Positions 35,791 to 44,735 of a DNA stretch of 64,000 nucleotides are shown here, piece by piece (positions within the stretch are counted from its first letter, which is position 1; every line of letters starts with the position of its first letter). The stretch lies in contig NZ_LIYD01000005.1 of assembly GCF_001278115.1 (NCBI RefSeq), positions 1,184,551 through 1,248,550 of the forward strand, written 5' to 3'. This DNA comes from Flavobacterium akiainvivens (GTDB lineage Bacteria > Bacteroidota > Bacteroidia > Flavobacteriales > Flavobacteriaceae). Position numbers and translations under genes: made by a program. The notes under the pieces were generated by a model. That model was not told where the DNA came from and made no database searches. It worked only from the letters and a program-made list of their open reading frames with translations.

Positions 35791-36516
35791 ATGAAACAAC
35801 TACAACACCTTTTCCGCAGCCTGCTGCTTAGTACGCTGGTAGCATTCACGTTGCCCGCTGCATCATTGGCACAAACCGCTACTAAAACCACAGCCCTGGG
35901 CACCCACACCGTGTGGGGCACGGTAAACGGCATAGCCATAGAAGGCATGGTGCAGGGCCCTTCTGCACAAATCACACCCCTGCAGGTAGCCTGCGTGTTT
36001 GAATATACCGAGGGTGATATTTACAACGCCCCTGCCCTGCCTGCCGCACTAAACGGCATGGTACACCTTGACGAAGCCCTTAAAGGCCTGATTACAGATA
36101 TCCGCAAAAGCGGCAAATTTGAAGGCCACGCTTATGAAACCCTGCTTATTACCCCACCCGCAGGCACCCTTGGCGGCAGGCAGCTGCTGCTTATAGGCCT
36201 GGGCAACCGCAACACTTTTAATGCAGAACTAATGGTGGGCATAGGTGCCATTGCCACCCGCGAGGCACTGCGCCTGGGCGTAGACAGCTATTCTTTTGCC
36301 AGCGATATTAAAGATGCGGGTATCGATTCGCCCACAGCGCTTGTGGCCGAAAATGTTACCAAAGGTGCCATTGAGGCATACCGTACTGACTTGTGGCTGA
36401 AGGATAAAGGCATGAGCAGCAGCAAGCCCCTTAACAAAATAACACTGCTGGCCGGGCCTGCCTTTTTTGAGGTAGCCGGGCAGGGCATACAACAAGCCAT
36501 TACCAACCTTAAATAA
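35791..36516 (+). CDS. Secreted leucyl aminopeptidase N-terminal-domain protein
   Basis: 241 residues with a signal peptide (about 27 residues, ending SLAQ). The mature part resembles the non-catalytic N-terminal domain of M17 leucyl aminopeptidases: LQVACVFEYTEGDI, a LLLIGLGNRNTFNAELM stretch and a following helix. The catalytic metal-binding C-terminal domain (NTDAEGR) is absent and no frameshift explains it. Role unknown; perhaps a ligand-binding macro-like module. Confidence 0.75.
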   Translation: MKQLQHLFRSLLLSTLVAFTLPAASLAQTATKTTALGTHTVWGTVNGIAIEGMVQGPSAQITPLQVACVFEYTEGDIYNAPALPAALNGMVHLDEALKGLITDIRKSGKFEGHAYETLLITPPAGTLGGRQLLLIGLGNRNTFNAELMVGIGAIATREALRLGVDSYSFASDIKDAGIDSPTALVAENVTKGAIEAYRTDLWLKDKGMSSSKPLNKITLLAGPAFFEVAGQGIQQAITNLK

Positions 36517-36524
36517 CTACCGCC

Positions 36525-38417
36525 ATGAAAGCAGACCTAATACTGTACAACGGAAAAATACACACCCATGCGGCCGAAAACAGGGGCGCTACCGCTGTGG
36601 CCATTAAAGACGGCAAATTTATAGCTGTAGGTGCAGATAGCGATATCATGACCTTTAGCACAGCATCAACCAAAATAATAGACCTCAGGCAAAAGCGTGT
36701 GGTGCCCGGCATAAACGATTCTCACATACACCTTATCCGGGGAGGGCTTAACTACAACCTTGAGCTGCGGTGGGACGGCGTACCTTCTCTTGCAGATGCC
36801 ATGCGCATGCTAAAAGAACAGGTAGACATAACCCCCGCACCCCAATGGGTGCGCGTGGTGGGCGGCTGGAGCGAGTTTCAGTTTGCCGAAAGGCGCATGC
36901 CTACCCTGCAGGAAATAAACGCCATAGCACCCGATACCCCCGTGTTTATCCTGCACCTGTATGACAGGGCGTTGCTAAACGCAGCGGCGCTAAGGGCTGT
37001 GGGTTATACTAAAGATACCCCTGCCCCTCCGGGCGGCTATATAGAGCGCGACAGCAACGGCAACCCTACAGGCCTGCTTGTTGCATCGCCCAATGCCATG
37101 ATACTGTATTCAACTCTGGCTAAAGGGCCTAAACTGTCTTACGAGCACCAAGTTAACTCTACCCGCCATTATATGAAGGAACTCAACCGTTTTGGCATTA
37201 CCAGCGTGATAGACGCAGGCGGTGGTTTTCAGAACTTTCCGGATGATTACCAGGTGGTAAACGAGCTGAACGAAAAAAAGCAGCTTACCGTGCGCATTGC
37301 CTACAACCTTTTTACCCAACGCCCCAAGAACGAGTTTGAAGACTTTAGCGAATGGATAGATTCGGTAAAACTGTACCAGGGCGATGATATGTACCGCCAC
37401 AACGGTGCGGGCGAAATGCTGGTGTTTTCGGCAGCCGACTTTGAAGATTTTTTACAGCCAAGGCCCGATTTGCCCGAAAACATGGAGGCCGACCTTGAAA
37501 AGGTAGTCAGGTTGCTGGTAGAAAACCGCTGGCCGTTCCGCCTGCACGCTACCTATAACGAGAGCATTACCCGTTTTTTAAATGTGTTTGAAAAGATAAA
37601 CAGGGAGGTTCCGTTCAACGGCCTGCCGTGGATTTTTGACCACGCCGAAACCATTGACGAGCGCAATATAGAGCGTGTAAAAGCCCTTGGCGGAGGCATA
37701 GCCGTGCAAAGCCGCATGGCTTACCAGGGCGAATATTTTACTGACCGTTATGGTGCCGCTGCCGCAGAAAGCACGCCACCCATTAAAAAAATGCTGGAAA
37801 TGGGCGTGCCCGTAGGCGGTGGCAGCGATGCTACCCGTGTAAGCAGCTACAACCCGTGGGTAAGCATGTACTGGCTTACCGTGGGCAAAACCGTGGGCGG
37901 CCTGCAACTGTATACCGATACCCGCCTGAGCCGCGAAACCGCACTGGAGCTCTACACCCGCGGCAGTGCGTGGTTCAGCCAGGAGCAAAACAAAAAGGGC
38001 GACATACTGCCCGGCATGCTGGCCGACCTTGCCGTGCTAAACCGTGATTTCTTCAGCGTAAGCGACGAAGCCATTAAAAACATTGAGGCTGAGCTGACGG
38101 TAGTAGACGGCAAGATTGTATATGCCAAAGGCGACTTTGAGTCATACTCACCGCCACACATCCCCATATTGCCTGATTGGTCGCCCACTAAAAGCTACAA
38201 CGGCTATTATAACGCGGCAACGCACGGTGGGCACAACCACAGCCACAACCTGTTTAAAAGCGAGGCCAAAAAAGGCATTACGGCACAGGTGCACAGCTGC
38301 TCCGGCAGTTGCGATGTGCACGCCCACAATCACGATACCGCCCGCCTTAGCAACGTTCCTGTTAATAACTACACGGCATTTTGGGGCGCACTGGGCTGCT
38401 CGTGCTTTGCCTTTTAA
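36525..38417 (+). CDS. Amidohydrolase of the YtcJ family with metal-binding tail
   Basis: 630 residues without a signal peptide. The metal motif NDSHIHL (HxH) is near residue 67, the region FDHAETID near 370 and GGGSDATR near 430 complete the site of an Amidohydro_3 enzyme. After the domain ends near residue 550 there is a tail rich in His and Cys (HGGHNHSHN, HSCSGSCDVHAHNHD, GCSCF) not part of the family. The tail could bind zinc, copper or nickel. Starts 8 bp after the preceding gene. Confidence 0.88.
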   Translation: MKADLILYNGKIHTHAAENRGATAVAIKDGKFIAVGADSDIMTFSTASTKIIDLRQKRVVPGINDSHIHLIRGGLNYNLELRWDGVPSLADAMRMLKEQVDITPAPQWVRVVGGWSEFQFAERRMPTLQEINAIAPDTPVFILHLYDRALLNAAALRAVGYTKDTPAPPGGYIERDSNGNPTGLLVASPNAMILYSTLAKGPKLSYEHQVNSTRHYMKELNRFGITSVIDAGGGFQNFPDDYQVVNELNEKKQLTVRIAYNLFTQRPKNEFEDFSEWIDSVKLYQGDDMYRHNGAGEMLVFSAADFEDFLQPRPDLPENMEADLEKVVRLLVENRWPFRLHATYNESITRFLNVFEKINREVPFNGLPWIFDHAETIDERNIERVKALGGGIAVQSRMAYQGEYFTDRYGAAAAESTPPIKKMLEMGVPVGGGSDATRVSSYNPWVSMYWLTVGKTVGGLQLYTDTRLSRETALELYTRGSAWFSQEQNKKGDILPGMLADLAVLNRDFFSVSDEAIKNIEAELTVVDGKIVYAKGDFESYSPPHIPILPDWSPTKSYNGYYNAATHGGHNHSHNLFKSEAKKGITAQVHSCSGSCDVHAHNHDTARLSNVPVNNYTAFWGALGCSCFAF

Positions 38418-38428
38418 AACATAAACCT

Positions 38429-38854
38429 ATGGATATTATAAACCTGTTATTAGCTTCAGATGCCGGCAGCCCGTTTAACAACGCCGCGCTGCTGGCCTTC
38501 AGGGTACTGCTGGCCTTTGAGCTGTTCCGTGTGCACGGGCTTAAAAAGTTCAGGCTGCAAAACGGCGAAAAAGAGCACGTGCCCAACCCCCTCCACCTGC
38601 CCGATGCCCTAAACAACTGCGTGGCCTCGTTTTCAGATACCGTAGTGCCGGTATTCCTGGCGCTGGGGCTGTGTACCCGCCTTGCCATACTGCCCACCAT
38701 TGGCGTAACGGCCATAGGCTACTTTGTGGTACACCGCCACGACAGCCCCGAAGTGCGCGACGTGCCCTTTATGTACACCCTATGCCTGCTGCTCATGCTG
38801 GCCCTTGGCGGGGGTACGTATTCATTGGATACTTACATACTAACCCTTTTATAA
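38429..38854 (+). CDS. DoxX family membrane protein
   Basis: 141 residues, four predicted helices (about 15-35, 70-92, 95-112, 120-140), starting at the ATG at 38429. The LALGLCTRLAILPTIGVTAI region and VRDVPFMYTLCLLLMLALGGG fit DoxX. In bacteria DoxX-type proteins are linked to redox stress or to electron transfer. 11 bp after the amidohydrolase. Confidence 0.82.
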   Translation: MDIINLLLASDAGSPFNNAALLAFRVLLAFELFRVHGLKKFRLQNGEKEHVPNPLHLPDALNNCVASFSDTVVPVFLALGLCTRLAILPTIGVTAIGYFVVHRHDSPEVRDVPFMYTLCLLLMLALGGGTYSLDTYILTLL

Positions 38855-38861
38855 CACAACC

Positions 38862-39335
38862 ATGCAACCCAAAATAGGAATTAATTCAGAACACCTGGCC
38901 GCTGTGGCGCATTCGCTAAGCCAGCTCCTGGCCGATGAATTTGTACTCTACACCAAAACCAAAAAAGCCCACTGGAATGTAGAAGGCCCTGATTTTTACA
39001 ACAAGCACCTGTTCTTTGAGCAGCAGTACACCCAGCTTGACGATATTGTAGACACCGTTGCCGAACGCATCAGGATGCTGGGCCACTACGCCCCCGGCAC
39101 GCTTAAAGAGTATTTAGAGCTCACCCACCTTTCGGAAACATCGCCCGAAAAAAACGACAGCCTGAGCTACATCCGGCAGCTCCTGGCCGACCACGAGAGT
39201 ATTATGATTCACCTGCGCGAAAACATTAACCGTTATGCTGCAACGCTTAAAGACCTGGGCACCAGCGATTACATAACCGGCCTTATGGAAACCCACGAAA
39301 AAATGGCGTGGATGCTCCGCGCGCACCTAAAATAA
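38862..39335 (+). CDS. dps: Dps family ferritin-like protein
   Basis: 157 residues, the standard Dps length. The interfacial ferroxidase site is visible in KKAHWNVEGPDFYNKH and EQQYTQLDDIVDTVAERIR (His and Asp/Glu ligands). Dps stores iron, removes peroxide and protects DNA. Position in the same operon as DoxX and a hydrolase suggests an oxidative-stress response. Confidence 0.93.
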   Translation: MQPKIGINSEHLAAVAHSLSQLLADEFVLYTKTKKAHWNVEGPDFYNKHLFFEQQYTQLDDIVDTVAERIRMLGHYAPGTLKEYLELTHLSETSPEKNDSLSYIRQLLADHESIMIHLRENINRYAATLKDLGTSDYITGLMETHEKMAWMLRAHLK

Positions 39336-39340
39336 CAGCT

Positions 39341-39997
39341 ATGGACCAAAAGAACATTAACACCATAACCCTTGTGCTGGCCATAGTGGCAGGCTATGCC
39401 GATACCGTTACCTTTGTGGCGGCACACAACATATTTTCGGCACACGTTACAGGCAACTTTATTGTTTTTGCCTACCAGATTGTAACCGGCGCCAGCATAG
39501 ATGCATGGATAAAATTGATTACCTTTCCGGTATTTATTGCGGCAGTAATGTGCGGCGGGTGGCTGTCTAAAAAAACAGGCCAAAGCAACCTGCTGTTAAT
39601 TGAGGCTGTGCTGCTTACCATAGCCGGCGTAGTGGCATTTGCCCTGCACCTGCAAAACCAGGATTCGCTGGTTATGTACATAATAGTGCTTATAATTGTG
39701 TTTGCCATGGGGCTGCAAAATGCCTTTGGTAAGGTATATGCAAAAGCCACCCACGGCCCCACCACCATGATGACGGGCAACGTAACCCAGGCATCACTCG
39801 ACCTGCGTGCCGTTTTAGTGGGCGATAACAAGGCCGAAGCCGCATCAAGCCTCAAAAGGCAGTCGGTTACCATATTGGGGTTCCTGGCGGGCTGTTTTGC
39901 AGGGGGCTTTTTAGGGCGCGAGTTTGGCCTGGCAGCCGTACTGGCAGCCGGTGTATGCATGATTGTGTGCTATGCCCTGTCTAAAAAACAAGTTTAA
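39341..39997 (+). CDS. DUF1275 (YoaK-like) membrane protein
   Basis: 218 residues from the ATG at 39341, 5 bp past the dps stop. Six helices and the family segments AGYADTVTFVAAHNIFSAHVTGN and MGLQNAFGKVYAK-THGPTTMMTGNVTQ are present. The family is of unknown function and is predicted to be a transporter or a sensor membrane protein. Confidence 0.88.
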   Translation: MDQKNINTITLVLAIVAGYADTVTFVAAHNIFSAHVTGNFIVFAYQIVTGASIDAWIKLITFPVFIAAVMCGGWLSKKTGQSNLLLIEAVLLTIAGVVAFALHLQNQDSLVMYIIVLIIVFAMGLQNAFGKVYAKATHGPTTMMTGNVTQASLDLRAVLVGDNKAEAASSLKRQSVTILGFLAGCFAGGFLGREFGLAAVLAAGVCMIVCYALSKKQV

Positions 39998-40009
39998 TTA
40001 AACCGGTAT

Positions 40010-41953
40010 ATGAAGTTTTACATCCTGCTTGCCTCCCTGCTTTTTACAGCAACCTGCCTTAGCCAAAACTTAGGCAAACAAGAAGCTGCACGCATAAAGC
40101 AGCAGGCAGAATCGTATAAAACACTGGGGCTAAACGAACCTTTTGAAGCATTTCCAAAAAAAGTGGGCTATTTTCAAAAGGCGGCGTCGCTGTACAAAAA
40201 AGTGGGAGACAGCATAGAGTATGCACAAACCCTGTGCGAACTATCGGTAATTTATAATAGTGTAGACAGTATAGATGTGTCTATTGACTATGCACGGCAG
40301 GCGGTTTCCATCAAGAAAAGGGTTAAATACAACAACCTGTTTAATGAGTATACCATGCTCGGGCTTAATTTAAGGGTTCAGGGCAAGTATAAAGAAGCCC
40401 TTGGCTATGCCCTTGGCGCTGAAAAAACAGCCGACTCTGAAGATGTAAACCAGGTGTGGCTGGGCATTTTGTACAACCTTATCGGCACCATATATTCTGA
40501 GCTTAATTATCATGATAAATCGATAGAATACTACAAAAAGGCCATTGAACAGGCCCAAAAAAGCAACGATACTGAAGGCGTTTACGCTATTAAAATAAAC
40601 ACGGCAAGGGGCCTGCTCGAAAGGGGTAAAGCTAAAGAAGCCCTGGATATACTAAACAACGGCCCTAAATACACCCCGGGTAACGACTGTAATGTAGAGT
40701 ACCTCTCTATGTATGTATTAACCTATTGCAAACTAAAGCAGTTCAACAGGGCAAAACCGTATTATGACCAGCTGCTTAAATGCAGTACCGGCAAGCGCAA
40801 AAACCACATCGAAAAAGAAAAGGTGTACTATGCCATTATACAGTACCTTATACAAACCGGTCAGGCCGATAAAACCTATACCTACCTTGACGAATTGCAT
40901 AAACTGTCTGGCACACACAACGACCTGTACAACCTGGCCGAACTCGAAATGACGCATTATCAGGCCGATTCGGCTACAGGAAATTACATGGGTGCCATAG
41001 CACATTTAAAAGAGTTTAAAAACCTAAACGATTCACTCTTTAACATTAACAGTGCTAAAGAATTAGGCGATTTGCAGCTTAAGTATGAAACCGAAAAGAA
41101 AGACAAAAACATAAAGCTGCTTAAAAAGCAGAGCGAGCTGCAAAACGAGCGCATTAATAACGAGGTAATTGTGCGCTATGTGTTTATTGCCAGCCTTGTA
41201 ATACTGTTTATTATACTTGGGTTGCTGTACAGCAGGTATTGCACCAAACAGCGCAACAACCGCATACTCGAGGCGCAACAGGCCGAGATTAACCGCAAGA
41301 ACACGGTTTTACAGCACCTTGTAGAAGAAAAAGAATGGCTGCTTAAAGAAATTCACCACCGGGTTAAAAACAACCTGCAAATTGTTATAAGCCTGCTCAA
41401 TACCCAAAGCGCCTACCTTGATAACGAAGATGCCCTGCTGGCCATACAAAACAGCCAGCACCGTATGCAGGCCATGTCGCTCATCCACCAGAAGCTGTAC
41501 CAGACTGAGAACCTGAGTACCATAGATATGTCGTGGTACATTTTTGAGCTGGTCAACTACCTTAAGGAAAGCTTTGATCACGAGCGGAAGATTAAATTCA
41601 AGCTTGATACAGATAGGGTTGAGCTCGATGTGGCACAGGCCGTTCCGCTGGGGCTTATCCTTAACGAGGCCATAAGCAATGCCATAAAATATGCTTTCCC
41701 CGGCAGGGAAAAAGGCAAGGTTAGCATATCGCTCAAAAACCTGGGCAACGACTGCTACCGCCTTATTATTGCCGATAACGGTGTGGGTGTGCCCGATGGT
41801 TTTGAAGACCAGGAGCGCGAAAGCCTGGGCATGAACCTCATGATGGGGCTTACCGGCCAGCTCGATGGCGATTTTAAACTTGAAAACAACAACGGCCTGG
41901 CCGTAATAATAACCTTTACACCTAAACAGCAACTGCCTGATACCGCAGCATAA
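40010..41953 (+). CDS. TPR-containing sensor histidine kinase (HisKA_2 type)
   Basis: 647 residues: signal peptide ending CLSQ, about five tetratricopeptide repeats (residues 25-340), a transmembrane helix (about 390-410, VFIASLVILFIILGLLY), then a HisKA_2/HWE-like dimerisation domain with the phospho-His in KEIHHRVKNNLQIV and a HATPase_c with NEAISNAIKYAFP and DNGVGVP. It should sense a periplasmic or surface peptide-like signal and phosphorylate the NtrC-type regulator encoded 19 bp downstream. Confidence 0.92.
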   Translation: MKFYILLASLLFTATCLSQNLGKQEAARIKQQAESYKTLGLNEPFEAFPKKVGYFQKAASLYKKVGDSIEYAQTLCELSVIYNSVDSIDVSIDYARQAVSIKKRVKYNNLFNEYTMLGLNLRVQGKYKEALGYALGAEKTADSEDVNQVWLGILYNLIGTIYSELNYHDKSIEYYKKAIEQAQKSNDTEGVYAIKINTARGLLERGKAKEALDILNNGPKYTPGNDCNVEYLSMYVLTYCKLKQFNRAKPYYDQLLKCSTGKRKNHIEKEKVYYAIIQYLIQTGQADKTYTYLDELHKLSGTHNDLYNLAELEMTHYQADSATGNYMGAIAHLKEFKNLNDSLFNINSAKELGDLQLKYETEKKDKNIKLLKKQSELQNERINNEVIVRYVFIASLVILFIILGLLYSRYCTKQRNNRILEAQQAEINRKNTVLQHLVEEKEWLLKEIHHRVKNNLQIVISLLNTQSAYLDNEDALLAIQNSQHRMQAMSLIHQKLYQTENLSTIDMSWYIFELVNYLKESFDHERKIKFKLDTDRVELDVAQAVPLGLILNEAISNAIKYAFPGREKGKVSISLKNLGNDCYRLIIADNGVGVPDGFEDQERESLGMNLMMGLTGQLDGDFKLENNNGLAVIITFTPKQQLPDTAA

Positions 41954-41972
41954 TTTGAAAGAATCCATCAAA

Positions 41973-43331
41973 ATGAAAGAGAAGATACTAATTGTTGAAG
42001 ATGAATTTATTGTAGCTAACGACCTGAAAATTATGCTTACACGGGCGGGCTACCAGGTTACGGGCATTGCCGCCAGCGTAGTGCAGGCACGCAAAAGCAT
42101 TGCCGATAAAAAGCCCGACTGGGTACTGTTGGATATTATGCTTAAAGGCGACCTTACCGGCATAGACCTGGCATGGGAGCTGATTGAGCAAAAGCTACCG
42201 TTTTTATACATATCGGCCAATACCAATCAAAGCACGCTGGAGGCCGTAAAAGAAACCCAGCCCTACGGCTTTATGGTAAAACCCTTCAGGGAGAAGGATT
42301 TGCTGGTAATGCTCGATATTGCCCGCTACCGCTACGGTATAGAAAAAGGCATTTCGGGCAAAGAGCCCGCATCAAAAAGCATAGACGGCATTGTGGGCCA
42401 AAGCCCTAAGCTGCAAAGCGTTTTAGACAAGGTTAAGGTGGTAGCCCCAACCGAAACATCGGTACTTATACTGGGCGAAAGCGGCACCGGCAAAGAGCGC
42501 ATAGCCCATGCCCTGCACGAGCTTTCGCAGCACAAAGACAACGCTTTTATAACGGTAAACTGCGCCGCCCTGCCCGAATCGCTTGTAGAAAGCGAGCTGT
42601 TTGGCTATGAGCGCGGGGCATTTACAGGGGCTAACAGCGCCCGCGCCGGTAAGTTTGAACAGGCACACAACGGCACTATTTTTCTTGATGAAATAGGCGA
42701 ACTGCCGCTTGAAGCACAGGTTAAGCTGCTGCGCGTATTACAGGAAAAAGAGGTAGAGCGCATAGGCGGCAACGGCATTATTAAAATCAATGTGCGCGTA
42801 GTTGCCGCCACCAACCGTTCGCTGGAAAAAGAAGTGGCAGAAGGGCGTTTCAGGCTCGACCTGTACTACAGGCTCAACGTGTTCCCCGTAGCGCTGCCGC
42901 CACTTAGGGAGCGCAAAGAAGATATTGAGGCACTGGCCTGCCACTTCCTTACAAAATATGCCGCCAGGGCGCGAAAAGACGTTATCGGAATTGCCCCGCA
43001 GGCGCTTAAACAATTGCAGGATTACAGCTGGCCGGGCAACATACGCGAGCTGGAACACCTTATAGAGCGCAACGTGCTGCTGGCACCGGGCAGCCACATT
43101 GAGCGTTTTGATATTGCGGAAACGGTTGCTACAACTGCACCCACGCAGGAAACAGCAGGTGGCCCGCTGCGTTCTATGGAAGATATGGAGCGCGGGCATA
43201 TAATGGAGGCGCTTAAGCAATGCGGCGGCAAGGTGTTTGGCCCCGGTGGCGCTGCCGAACTGCTTAAAATGCCCCCCACTACCCTGTATGCCAAAATGAA
43301 AAAACTGGGCATACAGCAGGAATATTACTGA
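41973..43331 (+). CDS. NtrC-type sigma-54-dependent response regulator
   Basis: 452 residues from the ATG at 41973. Receiver ([14 protein letters not shown], phospho-Asp in VLLDIML near residue 54), AAA+ domain with Walker A GESGTGKE, the sigma-54 loop GAFTGA and Walker B LDEIGELP, and a C-terminal Fis-type HTH ([21 protein letters not shown]). The GAFTGA loop is what contacts sigma-54, so this regulator activates -24/-12 promoters. With the preceding kinase it forms a two-component pair inside the operon it may control. Confidence 0.95.
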   Translation: MKEKILIVEDEFIVANDLKIMLTRAGYQVTGIAASVVQARKSIADKKPDWVLLDIMLKGDLTGIDLAWELIEQKLPFLYISANTNQSTLEAVKETQPYGFMVKPFREKDLLVMLDIARYRYGIEKGISGKEPASKSIDGIVGQSPKLQSVLDKVKVVAPTETSVLILGESGTGKERIAHALHELSQHKDNAFITVNCAALPESLVESELFGYERGAFTGANSARAGKFEQAHNGTIFLDEIGELPLEAQVKLLRVLQEKEVERIGGNGIIKINVRVVAATNRSLEKEVAEGRFRLDLYYRLNVFPVALPPLRERKEDIEALACHFLTKYAARARKDVIGIAPQALKQLQDYSWPGNIRELEHLIERNVLLAPGSHIERFDIAETVATTAPTQETAGGPLRSMEDMERGHIMEALKQCGGKVFGPGGAAELLKMPPTTLYAKMKKLGIQQEYY

Positions 43332-43365
43332 CTGATAGATTCTTAAACCGCTAAAAAACAATACT

Positions 43366-43662
43366 ATGGCTGATATTAAATTAGAACTCGACGAAAAAAA
43401 CCACGGCGCTTTTAACCTGTATGATGAGGGTACAAAAATTGGCGAAATGACCGTGAGCATTAAGCCCGATTTGCTAACCGTATACCACACCGGGGTCGAT
43501 GAAAACCAGGGTGGCAAGGGCTATGCAAAACAATTGCTGGACAACATGGTGGCTTATGCCCGTAACAACAACCTTAAGGTAAGGGCGCTATGCCCGTATG
43601 TGCACGCCCAGTTTACAAGGCATCCGGAAGAATTTGCCGATATCTGGCTAAAAGAAGCTTAA
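43366..43662 (+). CDS. Small GNAT-family N-acetyltransferase
   Basis: 98 residues, the short YjdJ-like form of the GNAT fold (GCN5-related). The acetyl-CoA loop appears as VDENQGGKGYAKQLLDNMV (Q/RxxGxG/A), and the strand RALCPYVHAQFTRHPE follows. Substrate unknown. Confidence 0.88.
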   Translation: MADIKLELDEKNHGAFNLYDEGTKIGEMTVSIKPDLLTVYHTGVDENQGGKGYAKQLLDNMVAYARNNNLKVRALCPYVHAQFTRHPEEFADIWLKEA

Positions 43663-43663
43663 A

Positions 43664-44029
43664 ATGAATACCGAAAGTATATTCAACATAACCCGCGTTT
43701 ATGCCGATGCCCATGGCGACAGCCATTTTGAAGATAGTGTTGTCCCTCTAAAAAGCAACGGCGATATAGGTTTCCTGTCGGATGAAGAACCCGTAAAAGG
43801 CATTATTTTCAGGGAAGTAACACCGGGTTATGACTATGATTTTCATAACGCACCACAGCGGCAATACATTATATTGCTGGATGGCGGCGTGGAAATTGAA
43901 ACCTCTTTGGGCGAAAAACGTACCTTCGGCACCGGCCATATACTGCTGGTGGAAGACACTACAGGCAAGGGCCACAAAACCCGTAACCTGGAGCATAAAA
44001 CCCGTAAATCGATATTTATTACACTGTAA
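43664..44029 (+). CDS. Small cupin-fold protein
   Basis: 121 residues. Cupin-like strands are seen (QRQYIILLDGGVEIETSLG, FGTGHILLVEDTTGKGHKTRN), with a His/Glu pattern that fits a metal site incompletely. It starts one base after the acetyltransferase stop. No recognised substrate. Confidence 0.75.
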   Translation: MNTESIFNITRVYADAHGDSHFEDSVVPLKSNGDIGFLSDEEPVKGIIFREVTPGYDYDFHNAPQRQYIILLDGGVEIETSLGEKRTFGTGHILLVEDTTGKGHKTRNLEHKTRKSIFITL

Positions 44030-44040
44030 ATCAACTAAAA

Positions 44041-44670
44041 ATGGAAAAGGAAACCGTAAGGATGGAGGGCTTTAGCGATGCCATTTTTGCCATTGCCATA
44101 ACGCTGCTGGTGCTGGACCTGCACATACCCGAAAAAGAGCAACTTGCCGATGCCAATGCCCTTACCGCATACCTAAAGGCGCAATGGCCGTCTTACCTGG
44201 CCTTTACGGTTTCGTTTTTCAGCATTTTTATAATGTGGGTAAACCACCACAAAATTTTTAAGCAAATTTACAGCCGCAACACCGCCATTACCTTTATAAA
44301 CGGGCTCATACTGTTTTTTGCCTCGGCGGTTTCCTATCCTACCGGGTTGCTGGCGCGTTTTTTCAATACGCCGTCGGCTAACGTAGTGGTGGCACTTTAC
44401 ACCGGGCTTTTTATACTTATTAACCTGTCTTACTTATGGTTGTGGTATGTTGCCGGTAAAGACAAAACCCTGCTGCGCCCGGGCATAAGCAGCCGTGCCA
44501 TTAAAAAAATCACGCTAAACTACCTGTACGGCCTTCCGGTTTATGTAGTGGCGTTCGGGTTGTCATTTGGCTATCCTGCGGTGGCACTTGGCCTGTGCGT
44601 TTGTTTGTGGGTGTACTGGGCAATATCGTCAGGAAAGCTTGAAAAACACGCTGTTGAATCAGCAATATAA
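44041..44670 (+). CDS. TMEM175-like potassium channel (DUF1211)
   Basis: 209 residues with six predicted helices. The first helix carries the family motif FSDAIFAIAITLLVLDL (FSDxxFAI), which forms the selectivity filter of bacterial TMEM175-type K+ channels. The VNHHKIFKQI segment follows. It is the last gene of the tight operon. Confidence 0.87.
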   Translation: MEKETVRMEGFSDAIFAIAITLLVLDLHIPEKEQLADANALTAYLKAQWPSYLAFTVSFFSIFIMWVNHHKIFKQIYSRNTAITFINGLILFFASAVSYPTGLLARFFNTPSANVVVALYTGLFILINLSYLWLWYVAGKDKTLLRPGISSRAIKKITLNYLYGLPVYVVAFGLSFGYPAVALGLCVCLWVYWAISSGKLEKHAVESAI

Positions 44671-44688
44671 TTTGTAAGAATTAGTGCA

Positions 44689-44710
44689 TTTCGTTACTAA
44701 ATTTACGAAA
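44689..44710. promoter_or_regulatory. Inverted repeat before the GAF regulator gene
   Basis: TTTCGT (44689-44694), 10 bp, ACGAAA (44705-44710), centred 36 bp before the start codon. A candidate operator for an own promoter of the GAF regulator. Confidence 0.4.
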
Positions 44711-44735
44711 TTGCAGTGCCTTAAAATCCATTTGT

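Noticed and set aside
41309..41971. Antisense open frame of 220 codons opposite the TPR kinase
   Set aside because: It is the complement of the kinase domain coding region; composition explains the open frame.
42738..43517. Antisense open frame of 259 codons opposite the NtrC-type regulator
   Set aside because: Mirror of AAA+ coding sequence; no homologous motif.
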